Source of the DNA: Brenneria populi
GTDB taxonomy: Bacteria > Pseudomonadota > Gammaproteobacteria > Enterobacterales > Enterobacteriaceae
DNA length: 64,000 bases
Assembly (NCBI RefSeq): GCF_036016195.1
Contig: NZ_JAYWTM010000017.1
Location: forward strand, 124,001 to 188,000
Reading direction: 5' to 3'
The translations under genes were made by a program, and so were the position numbers. The notes below the pieces were generated by a model. It did no database searches, was not told the DNA's origin, and saw only the letters and a program-made list of their open reading frames with translations. Numbering within the stretch: the first letter of the stretch is position 1; every line of letters starts with the position of its first letter. This document shows, in pieces, positions 44,811 through 54,619 of the stretch.

Positions 44811-45674
44811 TTAAACCGCGGAGGCGCCCCCGACGATTTCAGTGAGTTCCTGGGTGATGCTGGCCTGACGAGCCTTGTTGTATACCAACTGCAGCTCTTT
44901 GATCAGGCTGCCGCCATTGTCGGTCGCGGCTTTCATCGCAACCATGCGGGCGGCTTGCTCACTGGCCAGGTTTTCTACGACGCCCTGATAAACCTGAGAC
45001 TCCACATAGCGGCGCAGCAGGATATCCAGCAGCGACTTAGGATCGGGTTCATACAGATAATCCCAGGATTTTTTCTTCAGCTCGCCGTCATCCGCAGGCG
45101 GCAACGGCAGCAGCTGAACCACCAGCGGTTCCTGGGACATCGTGTTGACGAACCTGTTAGTCACGATATACAGCTTGTCCAGGCGGCCTTCGTCATAGGC
45201 TTGCAACATGACCTTCACCGGGCCGATCAATTCCGACACAGAGGGGTTATCGCCCATGCCGGTAACCTGAGCAACAATATTTCCGCCTACCGAACCGAAA
45301 AAGGAGACCGCCTTGGATCCAATCAGCGCCAAATCGACATCGACGCCTTTCTCATTCCAGGACTTCATCTCCGCCAGCAGCTTTTTGAACAGGTTGATAT
45401 TCAACCCGCCGCACAGGCCGCGGTCGGTAGACACCACCAGATACCCAACGCGCTTAACGTCACGCTCTTCCAGGTAGGGATGTTTATATTCCAGATTTCC
45501 CAGCGCAAGGTGACCAATCACATTGCGCATGGTTTTTGCATAAGGACGGCTGGCCGCCATACGATCCTGCGATTTACGCATTTTGGAAGCGGCGACCATC
45601 TCCATCGCTTTAGTGATCTTCTGCGTGTTCTGGACGCTTGCGATCTTACTACGTATCTCTTTTGCGCCGGCCAT
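44811..45674 (-). CDS. atpG: ATP synthase F1 subunit gamma
   Basis: A 287-residue rotor subunit, the same length as in E. coli. The N- and C-terminal helices that form the coiled coil inside F1 are AGAKEIRSKIASVQNTQKIT and KARQASITQELTEIVGGASAV. It transmits rotation from the c-ring to the catalytic sites. It lies between atpA and atpD in the standard order. Confidence 0.98.
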   Translation of the reverse strand: MAGAKEIRSKIASVQNTQKITKAMEMVAASKMRKSQDRMAASRPYAKTMRNVIGHLALGNLEYKHPYLEERDVKRVGYLVVSTDRGLCGGLNINLFKKLLAEMKSWNEKGVDVDLALIGSKAVSFFGSVGGNIVAQVTGMGDNPSVSELIGPVKVMLQAYDEGRLDKLYIVTNRFVNTMSQEPLVVQLLPLPPADDGELKKKSWDYLYEPDPKSLLDILLRRYVESQVYQGVVENLASEQAARMVAMKAATDNGGSLIKELQLVYNKARQASITQELTEIVGGASAV

Positions 45675-45726
45675 CTTTGCTTCTCCTCAAAGCCTTGCGG
45701 CCCGCTTTACAGCAGGCCGCCGGGCG

Positions 45727-47268
45727 TTACCAGGACTGGGTTGCTTTAAAAGTATCGAGGATGCCTTTCAATTTCCCCTCGATCTCATCGTTATAAGCGC
45801 CAGTCTGGTCGATTTGTTGCAGAAGTTCGCCATGCTCGCGATCGGCATACGCCAGCAGCGCCGCTTCAAAGCTACCGATTTTCGCCAGTTCAACGTCTTC
45901 CAGATAACCGCGTTCCGCGGCAAACAGCACCAGAGACTGCTGCGCAACCGACATCGGCGCGTACTGTTTCTGTTTCAGCAGCTCGGTGACTTTCTGACCG
46001 TGGCTTAACTGTTTACGCGTGGCTTCATCCAAATCGGAGGCAAACTGCGAGAACGCAGCCAGTTCACGATACTGCGCCAGCGCGGTACGAATGCCGCCGG
46101 ACAGTTTTTTCATGATCTTGGTCTGCGCGGAACCGCCGACGCGGGATACGGAAATCCCCGGGTTAACCGCGGGACGGATACCGGCGTTGAACAGGTTGGA
46201 CTCCAGGAAGATCTGGCCGTCGGTAATCGAAATTACGTTGGTCGGAACGAACGCGGAAACGTCGCCCGCCTGGGTTTCGATGATCGGCAGCGCGGTCAGA
46301 GAACCGGTTTTCCCTTTAACTTCACCCTTGGTGAGCGCCTCAACGTAGTCGGCATTGACGCGCGCGGCGCGTTCCAGCAGACGGGAGTGGAGGTAGAAAA
46401 CGTCGCCCGGATAAGCTTCACGACCTGGCGGACGACGAAGCAGCAGGGAAATCTGACGATAGGCAACGGCCTGTTTGGACAGGTCATCATAAATAATCAG
46501 CGCATCTTCGCCGCGGTCGCGGAAATATTCGCCCATGGCGCATCCGGCATACGGCGCCAGATATTGCAGCGCGGCGGATTCCGACGCGGTAGCGACCACC
46601 ACGATGGTATTTTCCAGCGCGCCGTGCTCTTCCAGTTTGCGCACCACGTTGGAAATGGTGGAGGCTTTCTGGCCGATGGCCACGTAGACGCACTTAATGC
46701 CGGAATCGCGCTGGTTGATGATGGCGTCAATCGCCAACGCGGTTTTACCGGTTTGACGGTCGCCGATGATCAGCTCACGCTGACCGCGGCCGATAGGAAT
46801 CATGGCGTCGACGGATTTATACCCGGTTTGAACCGGCTGATCGACGGATTGACGCTCGATAACGCCGGGCGCAATCGCTTCAACCGCGGAGAAACCATCG
46901 TGATCCAGCGGGCCTTTGCCGTCAATCGGCGCGCCCAGCGTGTTAACGACGCGCCCCAGCAGACCGCGACCAACCGGCACTTCAAGAATACGGCCGGTGC
47001 ATTTTACCTTCATGCCTTCAGCCAGATCCGAATACGGACCCATAACCACCGCACCAACGGAGTCGCGCTCCAGGTTCAGTGCAATCGCATAACGGTTACC
47101 CGGCAGAGAGATCATCTCCCCCTGCATCACGTCGGCAAGGCCGTGAATACGGATGATCCCGTCGCTGACGGAAACAATGGTACCTTCATTGTGAGCTTCG
47201 CTCACTACATTGAACTGAGCAATGCGCTGCTTGATCAGTTCGCTGATTTCGGTGGAATTCAGTTGCAT
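45727..47268 (-). CDS. atpA: ATP synthase F1 subunit alpha
   Basis: A 513-residue subunit, the E. coli length. Walker A is GDRQTGKT (about residue 169), with the conserved family segment IGRGQRELIIGDRQ. It forms the F1 hexamer with beta and carries the non-catalytic nucleotide sites. It starts MQLNSTEISELIKQRIAQ, 12 nt after atpH. Confidence 0.98.
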   Translation of the reverse strand: MQLNSTEISELIKQRIAQFNVVSEAHNEGTIVSVSDGIIRIHGLADVMQGEMISLPGNRYAIALNLERDSVGAVVMGPYSDLAEGMKVKCTGRILEVPVGRGLLGRVVNTLGAPIDGKGPLDHDGFSAVEAIAPGVIERQSVDQPVQTGYKSVDAMIPIGRGQRELIIGDRQTGKTALAIDAIINQRDSGIKCVYVAIGQKASTISNVVRKLEEHGALENTIVVVATASESAALQYLAPYAGCAMGEYFRDRGEDALIIYDDLSKQAVAYRQISLLLRRPPGREAYPGDVFYLHSRLLERAARVNADYVEALTKGEVKGKTGSLTALPIIETQAGDVSAFVPTNVISITDGQIFLESNLFNAGIRPAVNPGISVSRVGGSAQTKIMKKLSGGIRTALAQYRELAAFSQFASDLDEATRKQLSHGQKVTELLKQKQYAPMSVAQQSLVLFAAERGYLEDVELAKIGSFEAALLAYADREHGELLQQIDQTGAYNDEIEGKLKGILDTFKATQSW

Positions 47269-47280
47269 GCTCCAGTCCCC

Positions 47281-47814
47281 TTAAGACTGCAAGACGTCTG
47301 CCAGACGTTCCAGACGACCGCGAATGCTGCCATCTATCACCATATCGCCCGCGCGGATAATCACGCCGGCCATGACAGACTTATCAATTTTGCAATTCAG
47401 CTTCACTTTGCGTGACAGACGTTGTTCCATCGCAGCAGCGATCTTCGCTAGCTGCTGCTCACTCAACGTATTGGCAGAAACGACGTCGACATCGACCGTC
47501 GACTCCTGAGCTGCCCTCAGTTGAATAAACTGTTCCAGCACTTCTGGAAGCACCGGTAAACGTCCGTTCTCGGCCATCACCTTAATCAGGTTCTGACCGG
47601 CTTCATCAAGTTGATCGCCGCAAACGGCAGTGAAAGTTTTCGCCAGCTCCGTCGGCGCGATAGCACCGGACAACAGCTCGGAAATCTCTTCATTGCTCGC
47701 TACCTCGGCCATAAACGCCAACATAGTCTGCCAGCGTTCAACGGCCTGACTCTCAACCGCAAAGTCAAAAGCTGCTTTGGCGTAGGGGCGAGCTACCGTG
47801 ATAAATTCAGACAT
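47281..47814 (-). CDS. atpH: ATP synthase F1 subunit delta
   Basis: A 177-residue peripheral-stalk subunit, the E. coli length, beginning MSEFITVARPYAKAAFDFAV. It joins the b-subunit dimer to the top of F1. It follows atpF by 14 nt. Confidence 0.98.
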   Translation of the reverse strand: MSEFITVARPYAKAAFDFAVESQAVERWQTMLAFMAEVASNEEISELLSGAIAPTELAKTFTAVCGDQLDEAGQNLIKVMAENGRLPVLPEVLEQFIQLRAAQESTVDVDVVSANTLSEQQLAKIAAAMEQRLSRKVKLNCKIDKSVMAGVIIRAGDMVIDGSIRGRLERLADVLQS

Positions 47815-47828
47815 CAGCCCCTCCCTCC

Positions 47829-48299
47829 TTACAGTTCAGCGACCAGTTTATCAACGATGTCGCTGTTGGCAGCTTCATCCACGGAACGTTCGATAATTTT
47901 TTCGGCACCGGCAATAGCCAGCATAGCGACTTGCTTACGCAGCTCTTCACGAGCGCGTTTACGTTCAGCTTCAATTTCAGCCTGAGCCTGCGCCACAATT
48001 TTGTCGCGTTCGGCTTCCGCTTCAACCTTGGCTTCGTCCAGGATCTGAGCGCGGCGTTTGTTTGCCTGCTCGATGATGACCTGCGCATCCGCTTTAGCTT
48101 TTTTCAGTTGATCCGTCACATTGGCCTGCGCCAGGTTCAAATCTTTTTTGGCGCGTTCAGCAGAAGACAGACCGTCAGCGATCTCTTTCTGACGTTTTTC
48201 GATGGCTGCCATAATCGGCGGCCATACATACTTCATGCAGAACCAGACAAACAGGACGAACGCAATGGCCTGGCCGAGGATTGTCGCATTAATATTCAC
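47829..48299 (-). CDS. atpF: ATP synthase F0 subunit b
   Basis: A 156-residue subunit: one N-terminal membrane segment (MNINATILGQAIAFVLFVWF) followed by a long charged coiled coil (residues 30-156). A dimer forms the peripheral stalk that holds F1 still against the rotor. Same length as in E. coli. Confidence 0.98.
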   Translation of the reverse strand: MNINATILGQAIAFVLFVWFCMKYVWPPIMAAIEKRQKEIADGLSSAERAKKDLNLAQANVTDQLKKAKADAQVIIEQANKRRAQILDEAKVEAEAERDKIVAQAQAEIEAERKRAREELRKQVAMLAIAGAEKIIERSVDEAANSDIVDKLVAEL

Positions 48300-48363
48300 A
48301 GCACAATGCCTCTTTCAAAGTTAAATAGTTCGATGTATCAACCCCAGCAGAAAACACGCCTGC

Positions 48364-48603
48364 TTAGGCCACCGCAAACATCACATACAGCCCCAGACCA
48401 ACAGCAATCATCGGGATGGCGTCGACCAGACCCATAACGATAAAGAACTGTGTACGCAGCAGCGGGATCAGGTCAGGCTGACGCGCAGCGCCTTCCAAGA
48501 ACTTACCACCCAGAATGCCGATACCGATCGCAGCACCGATAGCCGCCAAACCCATCATCAACGCGGCAGCCATGTACAGCAGATCCACACTCAGGTTTTC
48601 CAT
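48364..48603 (-). CDS. atpE: ATP synthase F0 subunit c
   Basis: A 79-residue, two-helix hydrophobic proteolipid. The proton-carrying aspartate is Asp61 in LVDAIPMIAVGLG, and the polar loop RQPDLIP contacts F1. Copies form the rotating c-ring. Practically identical to the E. coli protein. Confidence 0.99.
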   Translation of the reverse strand: MENLSVDLLYMAAALMMGLAAIGAAIGIGILGGKFLEGAARQPDLIPLLRTQFFIVMGLVDAIPMIAVGLGLYVMFAVA

Positions 48604-48652
48604 GACAGTCTCCAGTTTGTTTCAGTTAAAACGTTATTGTGTTGTAAGAAAA

Positions 48653-49456
48653 TCAATGCTCTTCAGATGCCATCGAGAGATAAACAACCGTCAGAACCAT
48701 GAAAATAAAAGCCTGAAGCGTAATAATCAAAATGTGGAAAATGGCCCAAGGCACATTCAACACCCATTGTGACCACCACGGCAGCAGGCCGGCAATCAGG
48801 ATGAAGATCAACTCACCCGCATACATGTTGCCAAACAGTCGTAAACCAAGGGAAACCGGTTTAGACAGCAGGCTGACACCTTCAAGAATCAGGTTGATAG
48901 GAATAAATACTGGATGATTAAACGGTTGCATGGTCAGTTCTTTCACGAACCCGCCGACACCCTTCATTTTAATGCTGTAGAACAGGATAAGAATGAAAAC
49001 GCCGAGCGCCATAGAGAGGGTGATATTCACGTCGGCAGACGGCACCACGCGCAGATAGGCGTGCGCCGGATCGTGGCCGAGAGCGCCATAAATACCGGCC
49101 CATATCCGCGGCAGAAAATCGATGGGCAGCAAATCCATCAAGTTCATCAGGAACACCCAGACGAAAATGGTCAGCGCCAAGGGGGCGACCAGCTTGCTTT
49201 TGCCATGATACATATCGCGCACGCTGCTATCGACGAAGCCGATAATCAGCTCGACGGCCGTTTGCAATTTGCCCGGCACGCCGCTGGTCGCTTTTTTGGC
49301 GACCTGACGGAAGATAACCAGAAAGAGGATCCCAAGAGCGATAGAGAAAAACATCGAGTCGATGTTGATCGACCAGAACCCCGTTCCCACCTGTAAGTGT
49401 GTCAGGTGGTGACCGATATACTCTTGAGGAGTAGAGATTTCTCCTGATGCAGACAT
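48653..49456 (-). CDS. atpB: ATP synthase F0 subunit a
   Basis: A 267-residue membrane subunit (E. coli 271) that forms the proton half-channels. The essential arginine is in SLGLRLFGNMYAGELIF (Arg210 in E. coli numbering). The short N-terminal region differs somewhat from E. coli and is a few residues shorter. YidC, encoded near the left edge, is needed for insertion of F0 subunits. Confidence 0.98.
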   Translation of the reverse strand: MSASGEISTPQEYIGHHLTHLQVGTGFWSINIDSMFFSIALGILFLVIFRQVAKKATSGVPGKLQTAVELIIGFVDSSVRDMYHGKSKLVAPLALTIFVWVFLMNLMDLLPIDFLPRIWAGIYGALGHDPAHAYLRVVPSADVNITLSMALGVFILILFYSIKMKGVGGFVKELTMQPFNHPVFIPINLILEGVSLLSKPVSLGLRLFGNMYAGELIFILIAGLLPWWSQWVLNVPWAIFHILIITLQAFIFMVLTVVYLSMASEEH

Positions 49457-49478
49457 GATGTCTCTTACCCTTTTGTTG

Positions 49479-49862
49479 TTAATTACGGTAACGGTTAACG
49501 ACGGCCGGTGCCACTATCTGCATAACCAGCACCGATAAATAAGTCAGGCCAAGCGGGAAAAAAGCCGCTTTGAACATCCCTAACGCTACCACCAATAGAG
49601 CAATGGTGATAAATACCTTAAGCGCCTCACCAATGGCAAACGACCAGGCAACGCGTCCATCCGCTGGTTTATTCGACTGATGACGCAAGGTAAACAGCAC
49701 AAACAAGACGTTCGGCAACCAGGCTGCCAATCCGCCGCCCAGCGCGGAAAAACCGGCCTCAGCGCTGCGAGCCGCAAATACCGAACTCAACAGGATAAAC
49801 GTGGCTAACTGCCATAACAGCAGCCTCAAAGCCGCCCTTCCGCTGTAAAGGGGCACAGACAT
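49479..49862 (-). CDS. atpI: ATP synthase accessory protein AtpI
   Basis: A roughly 127-residue, four-helix membrane protein that aids c-ring assembly and Mg2+ handling; not essential. The core WLPNVLFVLFTLRHQSNKPA and RVAWSFAIGEALKV match E. coli AtpI. The start MSVPLYSGRAALRLL aligns with the E. coli start and has GGAG upstream, though at a wide spacing; an in-frame ATG at 49895 would add 11 residues. First gene of the atp operon. Confidence 0.9.
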   Translation of the reverse strand: MSVPLYSGRAALRLLLWQLATFILLSSVFAARSAEAGFSALGGGLAAWLPNVLFVLFTLRHQSNKPADGRVAWSFAIGEALKVFITIALLVVALGMFKAAFFPLGLTYLSVLVMQIVAPAVVNRYRN

Positions 49863-50487
49863 AACGTTTGCTTTCTCCGTACCTTTCAGAGGCATGCTGA
49901 AGACGTATAAAACTGCCTTTGAACGCCTGAGTCAAGCAGCAAAAAACGAGCAAATTATACGGGTCATACCTGCGAATTCAATCGATAAGTAGCGAAAAGG
50001 TGAACAATTATTTAAATTTCTTTCCAGAACGTCATTTTCGCTAATAACCATAGTCGCATCGATGTATTTCAATTAATTTCTAAAGATATTCAAGATGTGA
50101 CACGACTCACATAAACGCGCTTTTTAACATCTTATAGCGGATAGCGTCATTTGTTGTCTTTAGCAAAGAAAGCTATTTATATTTTTTAGATTCAATTAGT
50201 TAAAAAAATCTTTATCGAAAATCAGCGGCAAACATCGCATAAACCATCTGTTGACATTTTTGATATTTTTCTTTTACCAAATTAACAAAGAAGGCGGCCC
50301 GATTTTTTTTACACCGCCGTTTTTTTCATCAGCGCCGCCGCATCATGAAAATAAATCTTTCAACAGCAAAACAGATATATGTGAAATATTGGTGATCGTT
50401 AACCATTAGAGCGCGCGCAACATAACCAGGGAGACGAAACGCGGATAGCGAAGTAATTAGTTATGACTTTTTTGATAAAAAGCAAAA
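49863..50487. other. atpI-rsmG intergenic region
   Basis: About 625 nt, very AT-rich, without a gene. It contains the candidate atp promoter and, near 50293-50318, a weak hairpin GGCGG / CCGCC flanked by T runs that may end rsmG transcripts. Confidence 0.5.
49954..49981 (-). promoter_or_regulatory. Candidate sigma-70 promoter of the atp operon
   Basis: On the minus strand a perfect -10 TATAAT (49954-49959) is preceded by TTGAAT (49976-49981) with a 16-nt spacer, about 90 nt before the atpI start. The -35 matches four of six consensus bases. Confidence 0.55.
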
Positions 50488-51108
50488 TTAATTTGGTTTA
50501 AGCACAATCAGATGACGCTCGCCTTCCTGCTCGGGCACCGACAAATGAATAACCCGATCTAACGCGACGCCCTGCGGCAATGCGGCGAGTTCTTCTTCGG
50601 GCAGCACCCCTTTCAGCGCATAAAAACGCCCGTTCGGCCTCGCCGGAAGATGGCGGCACCACTCAACCATATCCTGCAGAGAAGCGAAGGCCCGGCTGAT
50701 TATCCCATCAAAGGGGGGATCGGCAGGAAAATCTTCGACACGGCTCTGTACCGGCGCAATATTTTCAAGCTGCAATTCATGCTGCGCCTGACGTAGAAAA
50801 CGCACGCGTTTTCCCAGGCTGTCGAGCAGGGTAAAGTGCGACTCGGGACGGACTATCGCCAACGGGATCCCCGGCAATCCCGGCCCGGTGCCCACGTCGA
50901 TAAAACGCTGCCCCTGCAAATGAGGCTCAACCACAATACTGTCCATAATGTGCCTGACAAGCATCTGCTCGGGCACGCGAACGGAGGTCAGATTATAGGC
51001 TTTGTTCCACTTATTCAGCATCTCGACATAGTGTATTAATAAGCCTTTTTGCCTATCAGAAATCACAATACCGGCGGCGTTAAGCAGATGATCGAGAGTA
51101 TTACGCAC
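50488..51108 (-). CDS. rsmG: 16S rRNA (guanine(527)-N(7))-methyltransferase RsmG
   Basis: A 206-residue SAM-dependent methyltransferase (GidB). The SAM-binding loop is FIDVGTGPGLPGIPLAI, with LLDSLGKRVRFLRQ after it. It methylates G527 of 16S rRNA; loss gives low-level streptomycin resistance in other bacteria. It lies 82 nt after mnmG on the same strand, the usual mnmG-rsmG pair beside oriC. Confidence 0.97.
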   Translation of the reverse strand: MRNTLDHLLNAAGIVISDRQKGLLIHYVEMLNKWNKAYNLTSVRVPEQMLVRHIMDSIVVEPHLQGQRFIDVGTGPGLPGIPLAIVRPESHFTLLDSLGKRVRFLRQAQHELQLENIAPVQSRVEDFPADPPFDGIISRAFASLQDMVEWCRHLPARPNGRFYALKGVLPEEELAALPQGVALDRVIHLSVPEQEGERHLIVLKPN

Positions 51109-51190
51109 AATAAGATCCTGGAATTATGTATGTGAATATCAGCGCGGAGACAGGCGTTCCGGCCCGTCTCCGAAATAACCTAGCCTCAAC

Positions 51191-53080
51191 TCACGCGCTG
51201 CGGCGCATCAGGCCCTGTTTTTTCAGCCACACCAGCAGAATGGAGATCGCAGCCGGCGTAATGCCTGAAATGCGCGAAGCCTGGCCGATGGAGCCGGGTT
51301 TGTGATCGTTAAGTTTGGCTATCACCTCATTGGACAGGCCGTTGACCTGACGGTAATCCAGCTCAGCGGGCAGCAACGTGTTCTCGTTACGCAGCTGCTT
51401 TTCGATCTCTTCCTGCTGACGGGCGATATACCCTTCGTATTTAACCTGAATTTCAACCTGTTCGGCCGCCTGTTCGTCCGCCAACGCCGGAGCGAATAGC
51501 GGCAGTTTGGTGAGCATGGCGTAGTCCACTTCGGGACGGCGCAGCAGCTCCTCGCCGTTCGACTCGCGCGAAAGCGGCGTCTTCAGCAACGCATTGACCT
51601 GCTCCAGCAGCTCCGATTGCGGATGGATGCGGATATCGCGTAAACGCTGGCGCTCTTTCTCAATGCTCTCCAGCTTTTCGTTAAAGCGCGCCCAGCGATA
51701 ATCGTCCACCATTCCCAACTTGCGGCCTATTTCGGTTAAGCGCAGGTCGGCGTTGTCTTCGCGCAGCATCAGGCGATATTCGGCGCGGGAAGTGAACATA
51801 CGGTAAGGCTCTTTGGTTCCCAGCGTACAGAGATCGTCCACCAGCACGCCCAGATAGGCCTGATCGCGGCGCGGCGACCATCCTTCCTGTTCAAACGCCA
51901 GGCGGGCGGCATTTAAGCCGGCCAGCATCCCCTGGGCCGCGGCTTCTTCATAACCGGTGGTGCCGTTGATCTGGCCCGCGAAGAACAATCCGTGGATGAA
52001 TTTATTCTCCAGAGTGTTTTTTAAGTCGCGGGGATCGAAGAAATCATACTCAATGGCATAGCCAGGGCGAACGATACGCGCGTTTTCCATTCCGGTCATG
52101 GAACGGACGATTTGCCACTGCACATCGAACGGCAGGCTGGTTGAAATGCCGTTGGGGTAGATCTCATTGCTGGTCAGCCCTTCCGGCTCCAAAAAAATCT
52201 GGTGCGAGTCGCGATCGGCGAAACGCATGACTTTATCTTCGATAGAAGGGCAGTAGCGCGGGCCGACGCCTTCGATGATCCCGGCATACATCGGGCTGCG
52301 ATCCAGATTATTGCGGATCGCCTCATGGGTTTTTTCATTGGTATGGGTGATATAACAAGGCATCTGCGCCGGATGCTGGCTTGCCTGTCCCAGGAAGGAG
52401 AACACCGGCATGGGATCGTCGCCATGCTGCTGTTTCAGTACGCTAAAATCAATGGTTCTGGCGTCAATCCGCGGCGGCGTACCGGTTTTCAGGCGATTAA
52501 CCCGCAGCGGCAGCTCACGCAGACGGCGCGCCAGCGGAATGGACGGCGGATCGCCGGCGCGTCCGCCGCTGTAATTATCCAGTCCGATATGAATCTTGCC
52601 GTCAAGGAAGGTCCCGACGGTCAATACGACGGTTTTTGCGCGGAACTTCAGCCCCATCTGGGTAACGACGCCGACCACACGATCGTTTTCAACAATGAGA
52701 TCGTCCACCGCCTGCTGAAAGATCATCAGGTTGGGCTGGTTCTCCAGCGCCGTACGGATCGCCTGCCGATAGAGGACGCGATCCGCCTGGGCGCGAGTGG
52801 CGCGTACCGCGGGGCCTTTGCTGATGTTTAGTATTCTAAACTGGATGCCCGCCTGGTCGACGGCGCGCGCCATCAACCCGCCCATGGCATCGATCTCTTT
52901 AACCAGATGACCTTTCCCGATACCGCCCACCGCCGGGTTGCAAGACATTTGTCCAAGCGTATCAATATTATGTGTCAGCAGAAGGGTCTGTCGTCCCATG
53001 CGGGCGGAAGCCATTGCCGCTTCGGTGCCTGCATGACCGCCACCGATTACGATGACGTCAAAAGGATCTGGATAAAACAT
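51191..53080 (-). CDS. mnmG: tRNA uridine-5-carboxymethylaminomethyl modification enzyme MnmG
   Basis: A 629-residue FAD protein, exactly the E. coli length, that works with MnmE on the wobble uridine of tRNAs. The FAD-binding loop is IGGGHAGTEAA at the N-terminus (MFYPDPFDVIVIGGGHAG); the conserved SCNPAVGGIGKGHL segment carries a redox-active cysteine. The ATG at 53080 is the family start; longer in-frame extensions run into oriC. It is transcribed away from oriC, as in E. coli (gidA). Confidence 0.98.
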   Translation of the reverse strand: MFYPDPFDVIVIGGGHAGTEAAMASARMGRQTLLLTHNIDTLGQMSCNPAVGGIGKGHLVKEIDAMGGLMARAVDQAGIQFRILNISKGPAVRATRAQADRVLYRQAIRTALENQPNLMIFQQAVDDLIVENDRVVGVVTQMGLKFRAKTVVLTVGTFLDGKIHIGLDNYSGGRAGDPPSIPLARRLRELPLRVNRLKTGTPPRIDARTIDFSVLKQQHGDDPMPVFSFLGQASQHPAQMPCYITHTNEKTHEAIRNNLDRSPMYAGIIEGVGPRYCPSIEDKVMRFADRDSHQIFLEPEGLTSNEIYPNGISTSLPFDVQWQIVRSMTGMENARIVRPGYAIEYDFFDPRDLKNTLENKFIHGLFFAGQINGTTGYEEAAAQGMLAGLNAARLAFEQEGWSPRRDQAYLGVLVDDLCTLGTKEPYRMFTSRAEYRLMLREDNADLRLTEIGRKLGMVDDYRWARFNEKLESIEKERQRLRDIRIHPQSELLEQVNALLKTPLSRESNGEELLRRPEVDYAMLTKLPLFAPALADEQAAEQVEIQVKYEGYIARQQEEIEKQLRNENTLLPAELDYRQVNGLSNEVIAKLNDHKPGSIGQASRISGITPAAISILLVWLKKQGLMRRSA

Positions 53081-53189
53081 GGTACTGCTCCTCGCATTGT
53101 TGCGAATGAATAGTTGCGAACGATCGTTACTGGCTCTGGGGAGGTGGATTCTACTCAACTTTATGCAAACGACCAAGCGCGTTGGATCG

Positions 53190-53472
53190 CGGCTAATTAA
53201 AGAAAGATCTTTTTTATTTAAAGATCTCTTTATTAGATCTCTTATTAGGATCGTCGATCGTTGTGGATAAGTGATTTTTCTTATTAATGATCAATTAAAT
53301 AAGAAGGATCATTAGTTGTGAATGATCGGTGATCCCGCATCGTATAAGCTGGGATCTATATGGCTAGTTGTGCACAGGGTAAAAAACAAACAGCGCTTGT
53401 TATTGGGATAACTACCGGTTTTACACCTGAAAAAAGCATAGTTATCCACATTCAACCGCTGAATATTTCGCC
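53190..53472. other. oriC: Chromosomal replication origin oriC
   Basis: Lies between mnmG and mioC with E. coli-type layout. Three AT-rich 13-mers starting GATCT (53206, 53223, 53236) form the unwinding element. DnaA boxes: R1 TGTGGATAA at 53262-53270, R2-like TTGTGCACA at 53368-53376 (one mismatch), R3-like TTGGGATAA at 53403-53411, and R4 TTATCCACA at 53442-53450. Many GATC (Dam/SeqA) sites are present, and the stretch TGAATGATCGGTGATCC is the same as in E. coli. The order is unchanged; R2 and R3 are weaker than R1 and R4. Confidence 0.96.
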
Positions 53473-53916
53473 TTATTTGAGTAAATTAACCCAGGATCCC
53501 AACCATTCTTCGGCGGGATCCTCCGGGATTTCATGCTGGGTAATGTCGATCCGCAGTACGTCTCCGATCCTTTGGGCTCCGAGTTGGCCGAGAACGCGAT
53601 CCACGGTCAGGATCGCGCCGCAAAAGGTATCGTACTCTCTGCTGCCGATGCCGATCGCGCCGAAACGCACTTGGGAAAGATCGGGTTTCTGCCGCTCCAA
53701 CTGCTCGAACAACGGCTGCAGATTTTCCGGCAGCTCGCCCGCGCCGTGGGTCGAGGTCACCACCAGCCATAAACCGCTATCCGGCAGTTCATTCAGCTCT
53801 GGGCCATGCAGCATTTCGGTCGAGAAGTTTTCCTTTTCAAGGCGTTCAGCCAGGTGCTCCGCCACATATTCGGCGCTGCCCAAAGTACTGCCGCTGATTA
53901 GCGTTATATCTGCCAT
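53473..53916 (-). CDS. mioC: FMN-binding protein MioC
   Basis: A 147-residue flavodoxin-like protein (same length as E. coli), with the FMN-binding loop ISGSTLGSAEYVAEHLAE at the start and VVTSTHGAGELPENLQPLF further on. It acts as an electron carrier (biotin synthesis has been proposed). It is transcribed towards oriC, and transcription through it may affect initiation. I chose the ATG of MADITLISG; four upstream residues are not needed. Confidence 0.97.
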   Translation of the reverse strand: MADITLISGSTLGSAEYVAEHLAERLEKENFSTEMLHGPELNELPDSGLWLVVTSTHGAGELPENLQPLFEQLERQKPDLSQVRFGAIGIGSREYDTFCGAILTVDRVLGQLGAQRIGDVLRIDITQHEIPEDPAEEWLGSWVNLLK

Positions 53917-53976
53917 ACCGGATCCCATCTGAGAAAAGACGGGACATTGTACGCTGTGATCAGGCTGGGATCTACC

Positions 53977-53985
53977 TGTGGATAA
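53977..53985 (-). promoter_or_regulatory. DnaA box upstream of mioC
   Basis: TGTGGATAA, the complement of a perfect TTATCCACA, 61 nt before the mioC start codon. In E. coli the mioC promoter is repressed by DnaA through such a box. Confidence 0.7.
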
Positions 53986-54006
53986 TAGGGGTATAGATAA
54001 ATAGGA

Positions 54007-54468
54007 TTAGGGTGCGATCGTCCGCATGATGGGGTTTTGCAGGGAGATCAGCGTTTCCGTGGACTGTATTTCATCAATGGTTTGGATCTTGTTGATAAGT
54101 ACGTGTTGCAGGGAGTCGATATCGCGGCACATGACCTTAATAAAAATACTGTAGTGGCCGGTGGTGTAATAGGCTTCCACCACTTCTTCCAGGTTGTTCA
54201 ACTTTTCCAGCGCCGACGGATAGTCCTTCGCGCTTTTCAGAATGATGCCGATAAAGCAGCAGACGTCATACCCTAGCCGTTTCGGGCTGACATCCAGCCG
54301 GGTGCCCATAATGATTCCCGCCTGTTTCATCTTTTCTACCCGCACATGGATGGTTCCCGGGCTGACGGAAAATTGCTTCGCCAGTTCGGCATAGGGGGTG
54401 CGCGCATTTTCCATTAGAGCGGAAAGAATGCCGCGATCGAGATTATCGATCTGATAAATTTCAGCCAC
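54007..54468 (-). CDS. asnC: Transcriptional regulator AsnC
   Basis: A 153-residue Lrp-family regulator (E. coli 152). N-terminal helix-turn-helix MENARTPYAELAKQFSVSPG and a C-terminal RAM domain (EAYYTTGHYSIFIKVMCRD). It activates the divergent asnA when asparagine is low and represses itself. It starts with GTG (GGAGG upstream). Neighbours mioC and asnA are as in E. coli. Confidence 0.97.
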   Translation of the reverse strand: MAEIYQIDNLDRGILSALMENARTPYAELAKQFSVSPGTIHVRVEKMKQAGIIMGTRLDVSPKRLGYDVCCFIGIILKSAKDYPSALEKLNNLEEVVEAYYTTGHYSIFIKVMCRDIDSLQHVLINKIQTIDEIQSTETLISLQNPIMRTIAP

Positions 54469-54619
54469 TTTGAACCTCCGATTTTATCGAATAATGATTT
54501 TATACCGTTATAAAATGACGAATTAAAACAGCAAGCGCAATTTATCCATAAGATTATTGAATGACTGACGGATTGTATTGCTTAATAAATAACTAAATAC
54601 GCTTAATAGAGATGCGGCA

